Shown: positions 23,899 through 37,778 of the stretch, one piece after another | How the letters are laid out: each line of letters opens with the position of its first letter | Numbering within the stretch: the first letter of the stretch is position 1 | From: Muricea muricata | Lineage: Eukaryota; Cnidaria; Anthozoa; Malacalcyonacea; Plexauridae | DNA length: 64,000 nt | NCBI GenBank assembly: GCA_963855995.1 | Contig: OY979728.1 | Span: forward strand, 4,637,330-4,701,329 | Reading direction: 5' to 3' | The notes under the pieces: model-generated | What the model was told of the DNA's origin: nothing | The model's database searches: none | Seen by the model: the letters and a program-made list of their open reading frames with translations, nothing else | Program-made: the position numbers and the translations under genes

Positions 23899-24289
23899 TA
23901 ATATATGGCTGACTTCTTCCTAACGCTTACGGTACGACCATGGATGCGCAAAGATGCGCAAACACATTAAAGCCTTGAAAGCAAGTGTTTTCTTTTAGGA
24001 AAGAATCAAGGACGACAACGCTTACTAAATCAAAGCCGTCTAGTCATGTTTTAAGTACTTCAGCTATGTTTAACGATCTTTTACCAGATCTTTGCAAGAG
24101 GAAAAGCAAAACCTCGCACCATTATTACTAACCCCCCGCCAGTCGTTTCTTTCTTGATCGAGCATTATATGCCATTGTGTTCAGTGTCCTTGATATAGGA
24201 GCCATATACTTATGGCCTTGGGTTTAATTCCCAAACACTGAATGGCAGTGTTTTGCTCTTCCAATGAGATAACAAGATGGCACTGTAGA

Positions 24290-24799
24290 ACGCGTGGTTT
24301 TATATAAGCTACGAGCGTCAAGATATCCTTGATAGGTAACTATTGATCCTACAATGGACACTTATGTTCACTGCCAATAGGAACGTTTCCAACTCACAGC
24401 TTGTACATAATGGATTTTATAGGTTGTGTCACAAGGAAACTGCAGTTCGGTCGTAAAATCAACTTGTTTTCAAGGTTGCCGGGTTTTAAACATTACTGAC
24501 ACTGTTAATGTTGTAGCTCGGAATTGTAAAACAACGGCGGCAATGCAGTTTTCTTGTGCCATAACCTGTAAAATGGGTGGTTTTATCATTTATATAAGCT
24601 ACGACCGCCAAGCTTTATCCTTGATAGGAAACAATTGATCCCACCAACGACATTTGTATTCTCTACCGATAGGAACGTTTGAGACTTACAGCTTGTACAT
24701 AACGCATTTTATCGGTGAGTCGTAAAACCAACCTGTTACTGCTCAGCAAACTACCAGTTCCCTCGATCAACGATAGTCGATGAAGCTTGGCGCTCGTAG
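24290..24799. repeat. degenerate tandem duplication at the inner end of the left arm
   Basis: Two units share, in order, TATAAGCTACGA, ATCCTTGATAGG, AATAGGAACGTTT and CAGCTTGTACATAA, separated by about 290 bases. The same units appear inverted in the right arm (25371-25850). The palindrome's inner edges therefore lie inside repetitive DNA. Confidence 0.7.
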
Positions 24800-25370
24800 G
24801 TTGTGTAAAACCAAGCATTTTACAGGTTATAGCCAGGTTAGCAGTATCTGCAATGTTTCAAAGCAACCACGAATAGAAACTGACAGCCAACGTTCTGAGT
24901 TAAGGTTTGTAGAATATACTACATGATTAGTTACAGCATGACCAGGCATATAGTAAATAACGCATTGCCATCTTGTTCCAAAGTTATCTTATTACTTGAA
25001 AGAGCTGAAGACTGCCATGCAGTGTTTGGGAATCAAACCCAAGGCCATAAATACATGACTCCTATATCAAGGACACTGAACACAATGACATATAAAGCTC
25101 GATCAAGAAAGAAACGACCGACGGAAAGTCAATAGTATATGCAAACTTCGACTTTCCTTCTTGCAAAGGCTTGGTCATAAAAGATCGTTAAACATAGCTG
25201 AGCAACTTAAAACATGCCTACACAGTTTTGATTTAATAAGCGTTATCGTCTTTGACTCTTTCCCGAAAGAAGACATATTCTTTACAGGCTGTACAGTGTT
25301 TGCGCATCTATGCTTCATGCCTTCTTGAAAAGACCTCGCCATAAAAAATCGTTTAACTTAGCTGAACAAC
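24800..25370. other. central spacer of the giant palindrome
   Basis: 571 bp without an inverse partner at the centre. From about 24965 to 25330 it is a diverged direct copy of 25855-26220 in the right arm (shared landmarks AGTGTTTGGGAAT, CAAGGACACTGAACACAATG, GCTCGATCAAGAAAGAAACG). The spacer is thus a leftover repeat unit, not unrelated DNA. Confidence 0.8.
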
Positions 25371-28300
25371 TCGAGCGCCAAGCTTCATCGACTATCGTTG
25401 ATCGAGGGAAATGGTAGTTTGCTGAGCAGTAACAGGTTGGTTTTACGACTCACCGATAAAATGCGTTATGTACAAGCTGTAAGTCTCAAACGTTCCTATC
25501 GGTAGAGAATACAAATGTCGTTGGTGGGATCAATTCTTTCCTATCAAGGATAAAGCTTGGCGGTCGTAGCTTATATGGTTATGGCACAAGAAAACTGCAT
25601 TGCCGCCGTTGTTTTACAATTCCGAGCTACAACATTAACAGTGTCAGTAATGTTTAAAACCCGGCAACCTTGAAAACAAGTTGATTTTACGACCGAACTG
25701 CAGTTTCCTTGTGACACAACCTATAAAAGCCATTATGTACAAGCTGTGAGTTGGAAACGTTCCTATTGGCAGTGAACATAAGTGCCATTGTAGGATCAAT
25801 AGTTACCTATCAAGGATATCTTGACGCTCGTAGCTTATATAAAACCACGCGTTCTACAGTGCCATCTTGTTATCTCATTGGAAGAGCAAAACACTGCCAT
25901 TCAGTGTTTGGGAATTAAACCCAAGGCCATAAGTATATGGCTCCTATATCAAGGACACTGAACACAATGGCATATAATGCTCGATCAAGAAAGAAACGAC
26001 TGACGGAAAGTTAATAATAATGATGCAAAATTTTACTTTTCCTCTTGCAAAGATCTGGTAAAAGATCGTTAAACAGCTGAAGTACTTAAAACATGACTAG
26101 ACGGCTTTGATTTAGTAAGCGTTGTCGTCCTTGATTCTTTCCTAAAAGAAAACACTTGCTTTCAAGGCTTTAATGTGTTTGCGCATCTTTGCGCATCCAT
26201 GGTCGTACCGTAAGCGTTAGGAAGAAGTCAGCCATATATTATTGGCACAGTGTAGTGGTTTAGCTAGCTAAACCACTACACTGTAGCTTTAAAGTGTAGT
26301 GGTTTAGTGGTGTCTTGAAGTCTTTTCGTCGTTATTTCTCGATGAAGACAACTTGTCTTCTTGAACGAAGGGAAATAACGACGAGAAGTCTTCAATGCAC
26401 CAACCCTACAGGTCTGTCCCCAACAGTCAAGTTAATGAAATTTGCTTAAATATTAGTTAACAACGCTGGGAAAATAACGTTTGCCTCCTCGGCCTCGCGG
26501 TACTGCCTAGTGTTTTCCTGCACTCCACGCCCAGCTTTGACTTCAGTTTTGGGTGGATCGAGCATCGATCAGAATTAAATTCTTACCAAACTCAGTTGAA
26601 CTGGACCGGTCCTCGATCCACCCAAAATCGAAGTCAAGACAGTTGTCTTTACCTCTCGGCCACGGAGGGAAAGATATGTGCCAATGAAAGCTTTAACGAG
26701 TCTTCCCTTGTTCATCAGCATCCAAATAAAAAAAATTGCAAAATTGTCCCTTACAGGCGTTTCTTTTGGCAAGTTACCTAAGTAAACATGAAGTAAAGTA
26801 GCAGAAGAAAGACCTGAGTAAGAAATAATGGCAAAAACATTTCGTTCGCGCAATAAAAACCGATTTTCAGCTTCCTAAAAAGATCATTGAATGTTATACA
26901 TACGGGTATTTGCTGGCGGACAAAGGTCGTCTGACGTCATTTGCTTCTGCAACCCGAAGAAGAAGCTTCGATTTTTATGTCTCCTGACGAACATTTTGAA
27001 AGTCTCAATACAGTCTTAATCTTGAGTATAAATGTCCATTGATTGTACGGAAATGGCGAGGAAGGTACGAAAGAAACACAACGAGCAAATTGGAGCTGAA
27101 ACGACGAAGAAATGGAAAAAAATTGCGAAGACAAATCTGCCGTTGTCGGGAGAAATCAAAATCAAAATGGCGTCGTCTTCTTCTCCAGTCTAGAAATGCA
27201 ACGAAAATCGCTATTGTGTAGTTGGACATTAAAAGTATTGGATTTTTATTCGACATGTAAGCATTCTCTAACTATTCTGTGCACGTTTTAGTCATTAAAT
27301 GTTATCTTGTTTGAAAACCCATTCGGTCTGCTTACCAGGGTGAAATCTATTTTAAAATCTAAGTTAAATATAGTTCAGATAAAGGATAAATCAACATGAT
27401 CTTATAAATCTATACTCTCTTTTTGTCATGCCAGCAAGACCGTAAAAAGTATTCGCCACGATTTAAATTTCTTTCTATTTTACGGTTTCTATTTTTCTAA
27501 TCTTAAATATTGACCTTCACGTTATAGATATTCCAGAGATTTTGCAAGACAAGCACAGACAACTGTGATGAGAGAAGCCACAGCCAAAAAGAACTTTCAA
27601 GAGGATTTAGTGGTAAAAACCCAAATATTACAATATACTTACTATCATTGCAAATTCTCTATTATACCCCCCCCGGATTAATAGAGAGTTTATAATGATG
27701 ATTATCATCATGTATCAAGTGCTGTACCAATAGTTTCTTCATTATTCTTTACAAATTTTAACTTACTTTTATTCTTTCTTTCTTTTTCTTCAAAACCTCT
27801 TCTGTTCTGATACACTGCACTCTATACAAGAAACATGCAAATTCAGACTTTCAGTTCAAATTCAAAGATGATTCCAAGCTAAAGGCAAGCGAGAACCATG
27901 ATTTAACGAGTGTTTACATGACCAATGAGCTGCCTTTCATTTGAATTGCAAGTCTGAATTTCCTGATCCGTTTAATTTCCCCTTTCTGTACTCCAATCTA
28001 CTTTTCCTCCTGTTCACCCTCTTCTTTTCCGGGTACTCCTTCCAGGATAGCACCCCCTTCCACTCCTGCTTCTCCCCTTCTTTACCCCAATCCCCCTTAT
28101 TTACTCCAATTTAATTTTCTTCCTCCTGTTTACTCTACTTCTTCGCCTAGTACCCGTCAGGGTAGTACCCCTTCCTTGACACTACTTCAATCTTTATGCT
28201 GCCCCCCCCCCCCCCACTACTCTCATAATTGTAAATTATTCATATGACGTAGTTACTGGAGAATTATTCATTCAGCTTGGCAATTACATTATATGATAAC

Positions 28301-28414
28301 TACAGTGAAACACATTTTCATTAACTCATTATGAGTTCCGCCTCATCGTCAGCAGTTTAGTTAAGTACCCGTGTTCCGGTGATTACTGATATTTTACAAT
28401 TTTAACCATCCAGT

Positions 28415-28560
28415 CAACATTCGCAAACCGGAGTACCCGGGATAAACCCACGACTGACTAACTCCTCACATGGGTGTCACGAGTCTGAAGTAAGGATTGA
28501 ACCCACGACCTCACATGTGATAGGCGTTTGCTCTGACGATTGCGCCACTTGGCTATTACT
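28415..28560 (-). mobile_element. tRNA-derived SINE (right arm mirror)
   Basis: Mirror of 21574-21720: A-box, B-box and the CCGGAGTACCCGG domain read on the minus strand. Confidence 0.7.
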
Positions 28561-30295
28561 GTGCAGGATCAAACAATCCTACACGAGAAATTTAAATGCC
28601 GTGGCGTTGACTTGTGTTTCACTGTAATCATTTTGTAAGACAATTACTAAATAGTTTCCTGAGCAGGATAGCGTCATCCATGTACTTGGCATGTTGCCTT
28701 CAACTTCAACACGAGTTTTCCCAAATATCCCGAAATGCCGCGCGCATGTATGACACTATCTTGAAGAGGAAACCATTTGGTATTTTATTACTCTCTTATT
28801 TTTTATCAGTCATTTGCGCAATCAATAAATATAATCCAGATTGGAGAAATTGTGGGCATTCTTGGGCGCCCGTTCTAGTTTCCTAACGTAGGCAATACTT
28901 TTTTTAATTTGTTTATTCACAAAATCCATCTAGATTTACTTCAAAAAAATTTGAGAAAAATATATAAATATATTTGTCCGCGAAAGTTAGGGAACTGGAA
29001 ATGACACCAGAAATGTCTTTAAATTCCGCCATTTTGTGTTGCGCTTTTCTTGGAGTTGCATAGATACAGTTTAAGCTTACACGTACACGTTCTACACTTG
29101 CTGTACTTCTTGCTATCGGAATATCATCATGCCGGGAATTTGTCCATGAGTTTCTTCGTCGACTAACCTCTGTGACCTGTCACGCCTATTATAATTACTT
29201 AGTCCTCTCTGATGCTTGTGAACGTAGTTTTCTTTGCTTATCTTGTAAACAGTTTTCTGAACATCGTAATTTTTTTTTCAAAGAATGCCAAGTAAAAAGT
29301 GAATACAACAACCATCAACTAATGACGCAACAAGATGGGAAAGAATTCATATCGACATAAGAAGTAAATCACAAGCCGTCTCCATCAGATGTTAAGATGC
29401 AAATACTATCACAATGTACGGTTTGTTAAAGTCAATTTCAATTAACGCTTAGTGTCCTATATTCTAAAATATTTTGTAACATTAATTTTCTCCTTATTTT
29501 ATGTTGGTTGACTGGACACGAGTGAGCTAGTTACCTACTGGACCGGCGTGATGTTCCATGAAGAGAGTGCGCCAACCAGATGAAACCATAAACAGCATGA
29601 TGAAACGAGAACAACCGAAGCCAAGAAGATCCAAAGATAGAGTGAAAGTAAGTTTTTTGATTTTATCTTGTCGTTTCTATTTTCTTTAGCAGTTCAGCTT
29701 TCGTTTCAATAAAAATTAACATCTCGCACTAACCTTGCTAGTGTTGGCAGTGCTGTAAAAAGCACACAGGATCTTTCACTACATTAAACAATAAAAAAAC
29801 AAAATTCGACTTTCGAGCGAATTAAAGCCTTTCGTTGGGGAGTTGGTCGTAAAGATAGAAATTTAATGCGCTGTCTGCCATCTTAGATTCATATTTGATC
29901 TCGTTGACACGTAAAATCTTAATTCCCAAACAACTTGAAGTAAGCTAGTTTTGATAGAAGTTACATTTCACCTGCAAAGTAATAGTTGAAGAGATATTGG
30001 TAATAAATTTGAGAGAGCTTTTGAGAGAGATTAGTGCGAGATATTAATTTTTATTGTTCGAAAGAGCTTTAAGAATTTACACATTCCTTACGTGTTGTTT
30101 AATTCTCGAGATATTTTGATTTAAAATCATAAATTAGGGTAGCTGCAAGTTGTGTGCGTGTGAGAAATAAAGACTCCTTCACGGCTATGATTTTCTTTTG
30201 TGTTTTGTTCACGATTTACTAATGATTCTCGAGATTTTAATAAAAAAATTTCATATTAACAGCTTACACAATAATTTGGCCGGCCTAGTTAATAA

Positions 30296-30740
30296 ACTAT
30301 TTTATTATACATTGCAGTTGTTTTATGCGTTGTGATTGATCAGTTGTATGCAGACAAATGCGACTATCACACAATCTGCAGATAACTCAGTTATCTGCTA
30401 GCAGATAACTGAGTTATCTGGATGTTGAGCCTACGGTGCAGATTATTACAGTATGCGGTATTCGTTGGCATCAATGGTTGGCATGGCAACAACATTTTTT
30501 CGATATTTTCTGTTTCATGTTATGGCATCTTCCTTTTTAAGCTCTTCCGAGGGCGAAATGCGTCAATTGCTCGAGGAAAAAGACTTAAAATGTATAATAA
30601 AGCAATTATCGGATTCGGTTTTTGTGATATGCAAAATTATCAATCTCTCGGTAAGAGTTATCTGACTCGCCTTCGGCTCGGCTGATAACTCTTACCTCGA
30701 CATTGATAATTCCGCATATCACAAAAACCTCATCCAATAA
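30296..30740. mobile_element. hairpin-headed element, uninterrupted (right arm mirror)
   Basis: Mirror of the older element at 18791-19832 without its two nested insertions. It gives the empty-site sequence for both. Inverted ends are TTTATTATACATTGCA and complement; the hairpin head is at about 30600-30735. Confidence 0.65.
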
Positions 30741-31095
30741 TTGTTTAATATGTTATAGTTTATAAATTACTCGTAACTATCATCTCATGATTTAATTCTT
30801 TCTACTATTGCAAAGGGTGATGGGATGTGAAAAAAACGCACAAGAAAAGAAAAGAATGAACGATCCTGGACGACAAGACCCACAAAACAACAATCCACAA
30901 GAATGAGAAGACACGACATTGTAATAGAAAGTAGTGGTAATGTGCAAGTTAGTAGAAAACAAGATACTTATTATTGAGGGATCAAAGAGGATTTAATAGA
31001 TATTTCTCGTTAATGAAAAAGAGAAGACAGCAAATTAAGTGAAAAAAATTGGATTGAAATAACATTGATATCAAATACATTCAACAAAATAATTA

Positions 31096-31649
31096 GTATA
31101 GGAAATTACACGGTCCGAGAAGTATTAATGAAAAATCGCACGCGTGTTTGGCGAAATGTTTATAATACCGCGAGTGCGTAGCACGAGCGGTATTATAAAT
31201 ATTTCGCCAAACACAAGTGAGATTTTTCATTAATACTTCGAGAACAAGTGTAATTTCCTATTAATATCATTTTACTACATATTTCAATGCTGAACTTAAC
31301 TGTTTTCGTGAATGAAGTGCTGCCGACGATATGTTTCGCAAACTTTCGCAATAAATACTTTCAGGTTTGCCATTTTCTCTTCAAAGAAACCTTTTCTAAC
31401 ACGAGTATTCATCCAACGAAAGTTTTTTAACCACTTTGTGAACATTTTTGTCAAAAAAACTGCTGATTCTTTGAATATTTCAAAATAAAAATACAAAAAT
31501 GTTGACAAATTTTATCACAAAAACATTTTACTACATGACGTATAGCTCGTTTCCGTGCCGATTAATTTTTAATCGGCACAATGTGCCGATTAAGGGTTAA
31601 TCGGCACACTTTTTAACCAATCAGAATCGAGTAAACTAAAAAAAATGAT
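31096..31649. mobile_element. hairpin-headed element inserted only in the right arm
   Basis: About 554 bp absent from the left arm, whose uninterrupted site is found near 18290-18310. A possible 4-bp ATTA duplication flanks it. A hairpin head of about 168 bp (stem TAGGAAATTACAC, ATTAATGAAAAATC, GTTTGGCGAAAT) is followed by an element with ends TAATATCATTTT and complement, and CCAATCAGAATCGAG near the far end. The inner frame of 70 codons is not recognised. Confidence 0.85.
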
Positions 31650-32211
31650 ATTAAATAGAATACCTAGGAGTTTGGCAGTCAATTTTCGAGTCAAAAAACA
31701 GGTAAAAATATGGTAAATGTCGACAATATTTTTTAAAGAAACAATACCTTAACGCCTGGAAATTTCGTCTCTAACATTTGGATTTGGATATTTCTAAAAA
31801 CAAAACAAAATAACATGTAGGATTGAACGTTTTACAAAAATAAGTTTCGTAATAATGCCACTAAATTATAGTTGATGCATTTGGTCACTATTTTTGGTTT
31901 GCACATGCCGTCATTTCGTGTGATTGGGCGCCATCTTGGTTGACTCTGCAGATTACTTCAGCTGTTTACAGCGAAGTACTTGTGTCAATTTACTATTTCA
32001 TCGTTAGTTTTAGCGTATCATGAATGATACTTTAAAGATGTATGGCTCGATAGGATCAGATATAATGAATAGATACTTTGTGGTTGCCATGTGTTTCAAA
32101 CGTCAACAAAGATGGCGTCGATTGTAAACGATCAATTCCGTCGTTCTACCTTTAAAGAATGTGTTCTCTGGTTAAAAAGCGAGAAAATTTGACTTGTATT
32201 CCAATTCACCG

Positions 32212-32439
32212 TAGCAAAACAAATGGTGGCATGTCGATTTTACCAGAATTTAATGCGGGTATCAATCAAGAATAGCAGTGAAATGATATTTAACATAAGC
32301 TAATGGACGGAATTTTAACACAAGTGACAAAATAACCTATCTGTCTGTTCCTCAAACGAGGTTAATTTACCTTAAGTTTTTAAACGATTTCAGACCGCAA
32401 GGCATTCTGGTAAAATCAACACCCGCCATCTTTTTGCTA
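32212..32439. mobile_element. MITE with TAGCAAAA ends (right arm mirror)
   Basis: Mirror of 17516-17743. Confidence 0.75.
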
Positions 32440-32941
32440 CATTAAATTCCCAAGGGAATATATCATTTCTTTGTTTCTTAGCTAATGTGGTTCATACATC
32501 CATGCAAATCAGTAGGATCATTATATTTTTTTGTGCATTTTAAATTCCCATGGGAATACAGCATGCTTTGTTTCAATGGTGATGCGTCTGTTTATGGTAA
32601 TTACTGCATAATGCGAATCCTCTTTGATTATTAATATGATAAGTATCTTGGTGCTTTCAGATTTGTTTTGGTAAGCAGGAACAATGAAGTCATTGTTTGT
32701 GTACACTAAAGCAAATTACGAAGGTGGTTTGAGAGCAGCTGCGAGGTACCATGCAAATGAAGGCGTTTCGGTTAAATAAGTGTGAGAATTACGGCATTAA
32801 AAATTGCATGTCATCTACACTTAAGGATATAAGTTGCCAAAAAAAAAACAACTTTAGTGAATCTGTTGAGTTTCAATTGCTTTTTATTTTTGCCTAATTC
32901 TCATGCTTATTTGACCCAGCCTTGGACTTTGGTAAGTATCA

Positions 32942-33183
32942 GGGGCCGGTTGTATCAAAGGCGTTTAGCTTAAACGGTGGATAAGTCAAAAATATGAAAC
33001 ACGTTTCCATGTTGTATAAACAAACCAGCTGAAGTTATTTGACCTGAGAAGAACAATTATATATAAAACTAAATATTTATTCTATTTCAACTCATAATTT
33101 CGGTTCCGTACTAGGTGTAAAACTGATTTTTAAATTTCACTTATCCACCGTTTAAGCTAAACGCCTTTGATACAACCGGCCCC
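32942..33183. mobile_element. MITE with GGGGCCGGTTG ends (right arm mirror)
   Basis: Mirror of 16775-17016, with the same 45-bp inverted ends. Confidence 0.85.
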
Positions 33184-34017
33184 AGGTTTATATTTACTCC
33201 GGAACAGTTAACACAACGAAAAGCCCATGCCCATTCAGCTAAGGTTTTACGTTTGAAAATTCAATCAAAAACTCAGTCTAAGTGGGTTTAAGTAGCTAGA
33301 GATAACGTAATTTATCTTTTTATTTTGCTTTTTTGTTTATAACGTAATTTATTAGCTAAATGTATGGACTGCGAGGGTGTGCGCCGTGTGTAAGTTGCAT
33401 GGGATTAGGTTTATTAAAGGAATTAAAATTTTTGAAAGTATGCTTAAAAACCAAAATCTGTCGTCACTTCTAACAAAACAGTTAAGAGTAGGTTTCAACA
33501 TCAACTAAATTGATCTATACTATTAACTAAGAAAAATGCGAATTAAGTTTTATATTTTGCAAGCAAATTTTAAATAGAATTCTCACCTGTTTTTATGTAC
33601 GAGCTTTTTCTGTTTACGTTTGATCTAAAATATCCAAATAAATTGCATTTAAAATGCATACTTTACCGAAATTTTAACTCTTTTAATTTTCGAAATTGGG
33701 TGGCAGTCGGGGTGGTGGTGGTGCATGCGGGTTTATCAGCTGTGAGTGACTGTGCGATGGTGAGGAAAGTGAAGGTAACGAATGGAATGCAGGAGCTTAG
33801 AACTGAGGAAGACAGCTTAGAACTGAGGCAGGTAGGCAGTTGGTAGGATCAGCGGGGGGCACTTGACATTTTGGCTTTGGGAATCAAATTTGCATGCTAA
33901 GTACTTAAGTCACTAACGTTTGTTGTTTTAATTTGTTAGGTACGCGCGGCTGCTCTCTAGGGAAGATCAACTTAGCAATTGTATTAGCACTTGCAAAGTT
34001 GGTCTTCTCTTTGCCGG

Positions 34018-34135
34018 CTACCCCGGCCAGTTCTCCGAGTGCTACTTCCACCGTGAATAAGTAGAAGTACTTGTACTACATGTATAAGTACTTCTACTTA
34101 GGTGGAAGTGGCACTTGGGGAGCTGGCCGGGGTAG
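34018..34135. repeat. long near-perfect hairpin (right arm mirror)
   Basis: Mirror of 15823-15940. Confidence 0.8.
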
Positions 34136-34617
34136 GGGGGTTTTTTTTATTCAATTTCTCAATTCCCATGGGAATTGAATTTTTAATTAAAAAGGGGTCA
34201 CAAGTAAATTTTGTAAACAATTTATTGAAAAAATTTGTAAAGATTACATACAATTTGAATAACAATAAAAAGAGATTAACTACCACACATTGTACTTATT
34301 AAAATAACAACAGAAGAAAACAGAACATGGCAGAGAGAACAATAACACAAGTGAATGAACAAAGTCCTAAAAAACTTGGGTCTTTTCAACGTAAGTAAAT
34401 GTTTATACTTCAAAATATATTATAACAATGAAACAACTTGAAGTGATAAATTTTGAGAGTTTTGCAAAGGTTTACCCAGCATATAACGAGTTGTTTCACA
34501 ATTACAAAGAAAAACATGTGGCTCAAAACATGCAACTGATAGAGATGACGAGAAGGCTTAACAAGTCTAAGTAGAAAGGTTTTCAAAAGTTAGTCACATT
34601 TTTATAACCATATGTAA

Positions 34618-34712
34618 CTACCCTGTCAACTCTCCCAGTGGGAAGAACCGGAGTACCCGGAGAAAACCCACGAGTTTTGGCGGAGCGTTGACCAACGCTT
34701 TTTCAAATACAG
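34618..34712 (-). mobile_element. SINE fragment (right arm mirror)
   Basis: Mirror of 15250-15345, with the conserved CCGGAGTACCCGGAGAAAAC block. Confidence 0.65.
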
Positions 34713-37700
34713 CCAGCCTCACAGAAGAAAGGTATTTTTGTCAAAAGAAAATATCATTTTTAATCAATTGTGCTTTTATAAGTCAGAAAAAATACATGCA
34801 CGAATTACCAACGAATTTTGATGGCTTTGAGACATGTAACGTGGGCACATAATTCTTCCTAAAAATACTTTTTTGTACTCGAAACAACCCTTCAAAACGT
34901 CGAAAAACAACGAAGAAACGATTTATAAATTCCAAATTGACCAAGCTGTAATGTTCGGAGCCACATTTTTCTTATTGCGTTTCTAACCTGACAATGTGAA
35001 ATGCACTAAACATTGCTACCTTTATTTTTTTTAACAAAAAATTCAAAAATACATAGAATAAAAACCAAGCATTTTTAGAATATTGTGTGTAGCACGACAT
35101 TTTTCAGAAACCAATCTCTTACACTTTTCTTTGCATAACAGTGCATGCGATCTATTTTTCGCAAAAAAATACAAAGAAAGTCTCAGACATCTCATTTTTC
35201 TGGTGGGCACAAGAACAGAAGCTTTTTGTTCAAATTGTGATAATTTATTTGAGATAACTTTGGGCAAAATTCTATTTTTCATTGAAAACAGCCGAAAAAT
35301 CAATGCTTTGGCTTTGCCCAGCAACTAATGAAGTCACTCGATAGTGAAGTTGCTTTATATACAATTGATAGTTTCAGTGTTAAAGAGACCAAAATAAAAG
35401 TAGAAATACATAACTTAGATTGATCTTGGATTGAAAAGTAAAAAATTTATTCGAAGAATCAATTTAAATTTAGTCTTTTTGGAAGGTACCATTGTCAGGT
35501 TAGGAACATATCTCTTTGAAGTATAAATTCATCTTTACTTACTTGTTGAAAAGACTATATTCAAGAGCCATGTAAACCTGTTTTCTTATATTATTATTAC
35601 CACGCAAGTATTACAAAGTGGAATATTTGAAATGTAAACTTGAACTGAAGCAAAGGAAATGCACATACAAATTCAGAAATATTTCAATTGCCAAAATACA
35701 AATTCACCACAACCAAACAATATAAAAAGTTCCAGTAGGCAATATGTTGTAATTTTAATTAAGAAACTTATAAAGTAATAAATCATACAGGAAACACAAA
35801 AGAAATCATTTTCTCATCTTACAGAATCGGTATTTTCAAAATCACTTTGCTATAGATCTGATGTATAAAATTGACGAGTTTCACAAGCCATTTACAACAT
35901 TCGCATCTGTGTATGTCAGATATCTCGCCTTCAGCTTGGGTTTGTATATCCGATACAACCCGGTCACTTGTATTGTAAATAGTACAAATCAAAATTGTTA
36001 TCAAATCAAAGTCTCAAACTAATTTAAATTATTCTACTCCATATAATGCCAGACAGTTTTACTTTTTCTCAGGAAAGACCTTATGTTCAACAAGGTAAAT
36101 TTGGCATGTTAATTAAGAAGTCTGTAAAATTTGAAATTGCATAGTATCAACTAAAAGCTTCATGTGACTTAAAACTTTTTCAAGTCGATGTAATACGAAG
36201 AACTCTGGTAAAGTATTTACTGTATCCAGGCATCAATAGAAAACTTTTAAAATTAAAAATTGTAGTTACTTATACTTATTATTGGCCGACATCTGTACTG
36301 CTTGTTTATCTAGAAAATCTGGCATACTGTCAATTTTTTTAGTCCAAGGAAACTTTTTTACTCTTAAATTCTTACATCTGCCACATCTTTTCTTTGCTAA
36401 TAAAAAGAGCCCACAGAATTTATTTGGCAAGTTGTGGTTTTCTTTTTCATTTAAGATATGTAATTAATTGATAAAGTTAAAGAACAACTGCATCAGTTCA
36501 TCTCAATTCCAAACAAGTTCCACTTTGTAAACAAAAGACAATATGCTAGCTTATTTTGTCCTTAATAAGTAGTTCATCTTAAAGTTTGAAAGTCAACATT
36601 CTAGTACAAAATCACAAAGTCTGTATCTAAGATAAATTACCAGTAGTATAAAATATTACAAAGTATTTTTTTAACTTTAAAGGGTCCAATATAACATTGA
36701 GAACTATTGTGATTTTCAAATGAACTTTCCAAACTTTCAAATGAACACTCAAAGCCAGCTTAAACAAAAGATGATTGAGATAGTAAACCAGGAAATAACA
36801 TAGGTGTTGTAATTTTTTATCAAAAATATGATATAGTGCATATAACAGAAACATTTCAATTAAAAAGTAGAAATATATTTCCTGTGGTTAGTTTTAATTG
36901 CTACATATATTGAAATTTTAGTATAATAATGGATGTTTTTGTTTCTGGCAAAGTCACCTCAATCTCCTTATGTTTAACCAACATTACAAAGTCAAATAAT
37001 GACAAACACAAATGATTAAACACAAATTTATATTTTAATGGGTAAAAATAAATATGTCCATATTAGTATAATCATGCATATAGGTCTAGTAGGGTACCAA
37101 TTTTTAGAAACAGAATTGTGTTGTTTAGAGGCATAACATATAAAATTGCTAGATTTGATATTTCAGTTTTTTAAGAAAGCCTTTTGTATGTGTTTTCATG
37201 AACTCTTGGGCCATAATTCAATTGATTTGAACCAAATAAGATTCTAACTTTCTTTTAAAACACAGTTCATCATTATTTGACTTTTTCTAAGATTAAAATG
37301 CTTCTGGAGCACATGAGATTCCACGGTATGTGTACCCACAAAATAATCGTCAAATTAGGTGAGAATGAAACCGTCATGTCCAAAATTATACTGTCCCAAA
37401 TTGTCCCATATTCAATATTGTACATGCAATATTCCAATACCTTTAACAATTTCATTTTTCATAATCTGCCAGTTGTTGAGAGGAGGTTAAGCATTTTGTC
37501 GATCTACAAACAAATTTCAAAGAACTCTATTGAAGATATATAACTGAAATGGTAAACAAACTGCAAAAGATAACAATGCAAGTGGTTGTGTAAAAACTAA
37601 AGACCACGTAAAGTCGGCCATTCTGTACAGTGTTTGGATTTGACAGTTTGAATTTTAATTGCCTCAAGAAAAGTCTAAAAGGCATTAAAAACATAACATT

Positions 37701-37778
37701 CCTTGTTCTTTTTTAACCTCCCGACCTTGCACGACTCCCACATCCTGCTCCGTCTCCTCCTATCCACCTCCCACCCTC

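Larger units (their letters stand above)
11496..24799 (+). repeat. giant inverted repeat, left arm
   Basis: About 13.3 kb whose reverse complement is found at 25371-38474, collinear throughout. Anchors checked by eye: 11496 against 38473; 15823-15940 against 34018-34135; 16775-17016 against 32942-33183; 20403 against about 29724; 22450 against about 27670; 24799 against 25371. The sums of paired coordinates change only where an insertion exists in one arm. Differences are scattered single bases, small indels (for example about 14 bp near 12340 and about 12 bp near 22060) and three insertions private to this arm. No frame above about 130 codons exists and none shows a recognisable domain. Confidence 0.95.

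Noticed and set aside
30422..30685. 87-codon frame present in both arms (also 18846-19109)
   Set aside because: It overlaps the hairpin head and body of a non-coding element, has a competing frame of similar length, and no recognisable similarity.
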